Shown: positions 6,014 through 6,966 of the stretch, piece by piece | How the letters are laid out: every line of letters begins with the position of its first letter | How positions within the stretch are numbered: position 1 is the stretch's first letter | Assembly (NCBI GenBank): GCA_016550485.1 | Contig: JABXGV010000201.1 | Coordinates: forward strand, 1-6,966 | Length of the DNA: 6,966 nucleotides | Direction: 5' to 3' | DNA from: an archaeon | GTDB taxonomy: Archaea > Asgardarchaeota > Hermodarchaeia > Hermodarchaeales > Hermodarchaeaceae | Position numbers and translations under genes: made by a program | Notes under the pieces: generated by a model | The model's input: only the letters and a program-made list of their open reading frames with translations | Databases searched by the model: none | Told to the model about the DNA's origin: nothing

Positions 6014-6966
6014 TTAGAGACCGTGTTCCCTGTAGACTTCTCTTTGAATGAGGTATCGTAAGATTTCCGCTGTGCCTCCACCGATGGACATCAGCCGGGC
6101 ATCTCGGAGGTACCGCTCCACTGGTCGCTTCTTCGTGTAGCCGATTCCGCCCAGCACTTGGAGTGCATTCGTCGCAGTCTCTATTGCAGAATCACAGGCG
6201 TAGAGCTTGGCGATGGCAGCAGCTTTCGTTGAAGGTAGCCCCGCTTCAATGAGGCGTGCCGCCTTCATGGTGAGTAACCTTGCGGCTTCTAGCTTGACCG
6301 CCATATCAGCGATCTTGAAGCTGACTCCTTCGAAGTCTCTGATTTTGCGTCGGAACTGTATCCGTTCATCACTGTAACGGATGGCCTCCTCCATAGCGGC
6401 TCGGGAGACCCCGTTCATTTCAGCGGCAAGGATGGTTCGTTCAGCGTTGAGTCCAGCCATGACTACCTTGAAACCATCATTGACGGTGCCAAGCACGTTC
6501 TCCGCTGGGACCTCGACATCACGGAAGCCCATATGACCAATATGGGCACCATGCATCCCCAGTAGCTCATACTCCTCGATAACCTCGAATCCCTTCCATT
6601 TAGACTCGACGAGGAAGCCAGTCATTCCCTGCTTGGCCTTGACCGATGGGTCGGTGACCGCATAGACGAGTAGGAAATCAGCAACGGGACCGTTTGTTAT
6701 GAAGCGTTTTTCACCGTTGATGACGAATGTATCTCCTTCTTTCACAGCACGGGTCTCAGTACCAGCAACATCGCTACCCACATTGGGTTCAGTGATGCAG
6801 AGGGCGCCAATCTTCTCGCCTTGAGCTACTGGCGTGAGGTACTTCTCCTTTTGCTCCTTTGTACCAAACTCGAACGTCGGATGGGCAAAAAGAATGCAGG
6901 AGGAGACTCTGGCCATATCAAACCCAGCTGAGACCGCGCAGATTTCCTCGGTGACCAACACCTCGT
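6014..6966 (-). CDS. Acyl-CoA dehydrogenase, N-terminus cut by the window edge
   Basis: About 316 residues are visible; the frame stays open to the last base, so some 60-70 N-terminal residues of a usual 380-residue enzyme lie outside. A GTG at 6961 is internal, not a start. It oxidises an acyl-CoA to the trans-2-enoyl-CoA with FAD, passing electrons to an electron-transfer flavoprotein. Seen, numbering from that GTG codon: CITEPNVGSDVAGTETRA (55-72) and INGEKRFITNG (81-91), both FAD/substrate-domain signatures, the beta domain to about 158, then the helical C-terminal domain with RIQFRRKIRDFEG (200-212), LQVLGGIGYTKKRPVERYLRDAR (267-289) and a GGGTAEI end. The base usually found as Glu in the EGT motif is Gly295 here; Glu174 in LNAERTIL is in the position used by isovaleryl- and long-chain-type enzymes. 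Chain-length or branched-chain preference is not readable beyond that. Confidence 0.93.
   Translation of the reverse strand, partial: EVLVTEEICAVSAGFDMARVSSCILFAHPTFEFGTKEQKEKYLTPVAQGEKIGALCITEPNVGSDVAGTETRAVKEGDTFVINGEKRFITNGPVADFLLVYAVTDPSVKAKQGMTGFLVESKWKGFEVIEEYELLGMHGAHIGHMGFRDVEVPAENVLGTVNDGFKVVMAGLNAERTILAAEMNGVSRAAMEEAIRYSDERIQFRRKIRDFEGVSFKIADMAVKLEAARLLTMKAARLIEAGLPSTKAAAIAKLYACDSAIETATNALQVLGGIGYTKKRPVERYLRDARLMSIGGGTAEILRYLIQREVYREHGL

Noticed and set aside
5827..6051. 74-residue plus-strand open frame across the MFS start and the end of the acyl-CoA dehydrogenase
   Set aside because: It is antisense to two well-supported genes and shows no motif or ribosome site.
1..6966. A defence, toxin-antitoxin or other new multi-gene system
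   Set aside because: All larger genes belong to known metabolic, transport or inhibitor families, and the only unknown is one small zinc-ribbon protein without a clear partner.

Overview
The window is a gene-dense prokaryotic segment (about 6.97 kb, moderate GC, about 93% coding) with seven protein-coding genes and no RNA gene, mobile element or CRISPR array that I can see. The host cannot be fixed from sequence alone. The lack of a strong -35/-10 promoter, a CTTATA element at a plausible distance before the transporter gene, GTG starts, mixed Arg codons (CGN plus AGA/AGG) and a cytosolic serpin beside fatty-acid oxidation genes would suit an uncultivated archaeon (possibly an Asgard-type lineage). 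A bacterium is not excluded.

Layout. Positions 1-135 are the leader of a serpin gene (136-1275, +). It converges, with only 8 bp between stop codons, on a small orphan zinc-ribbon protein (1284-1568, -). A 146-bp divergent spacer separates that gene from a tight two-gene + unit: a uridine phosphorylase of the long type (1715-2647) and a PLP enzyme of the threonine synthase family (2653-3789). This unit converges, 17 bp apart, on a minus-strand series read right to left: an acyl-CoA dehydrogenase cut by the window edge (6014-6966), an MFS transporter (4683-5957) and an FMN nitroreductase-family protein (3807-4601).

How they might work together. Uridine phosphorylase supplies uracil and ribose-1-phosphate from salvage. 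The threonine synthase-like protein sits directly behind it without other threonine-pathway genes, so its substrate is open. The acyl-CoA dehydrogenase and the nitroreductase-type flavoprotein are redox enzymes flanking a transporter of unknown substrate, but the 56-bp and 81-bp gaps suggest separate promoters rather than one tight operon.

Most worth a second look: the serpin, which cannot carry a signal peptide, has an antithrombin-like reactive loop with a predicted P1 lysine and shows a reciprocal Ser/Asn exchange in its shutter region; and a 26-bp near-perfect dyad just before the nitroreductase start that looks like an operator. I found no clearly new multi-gene system here.
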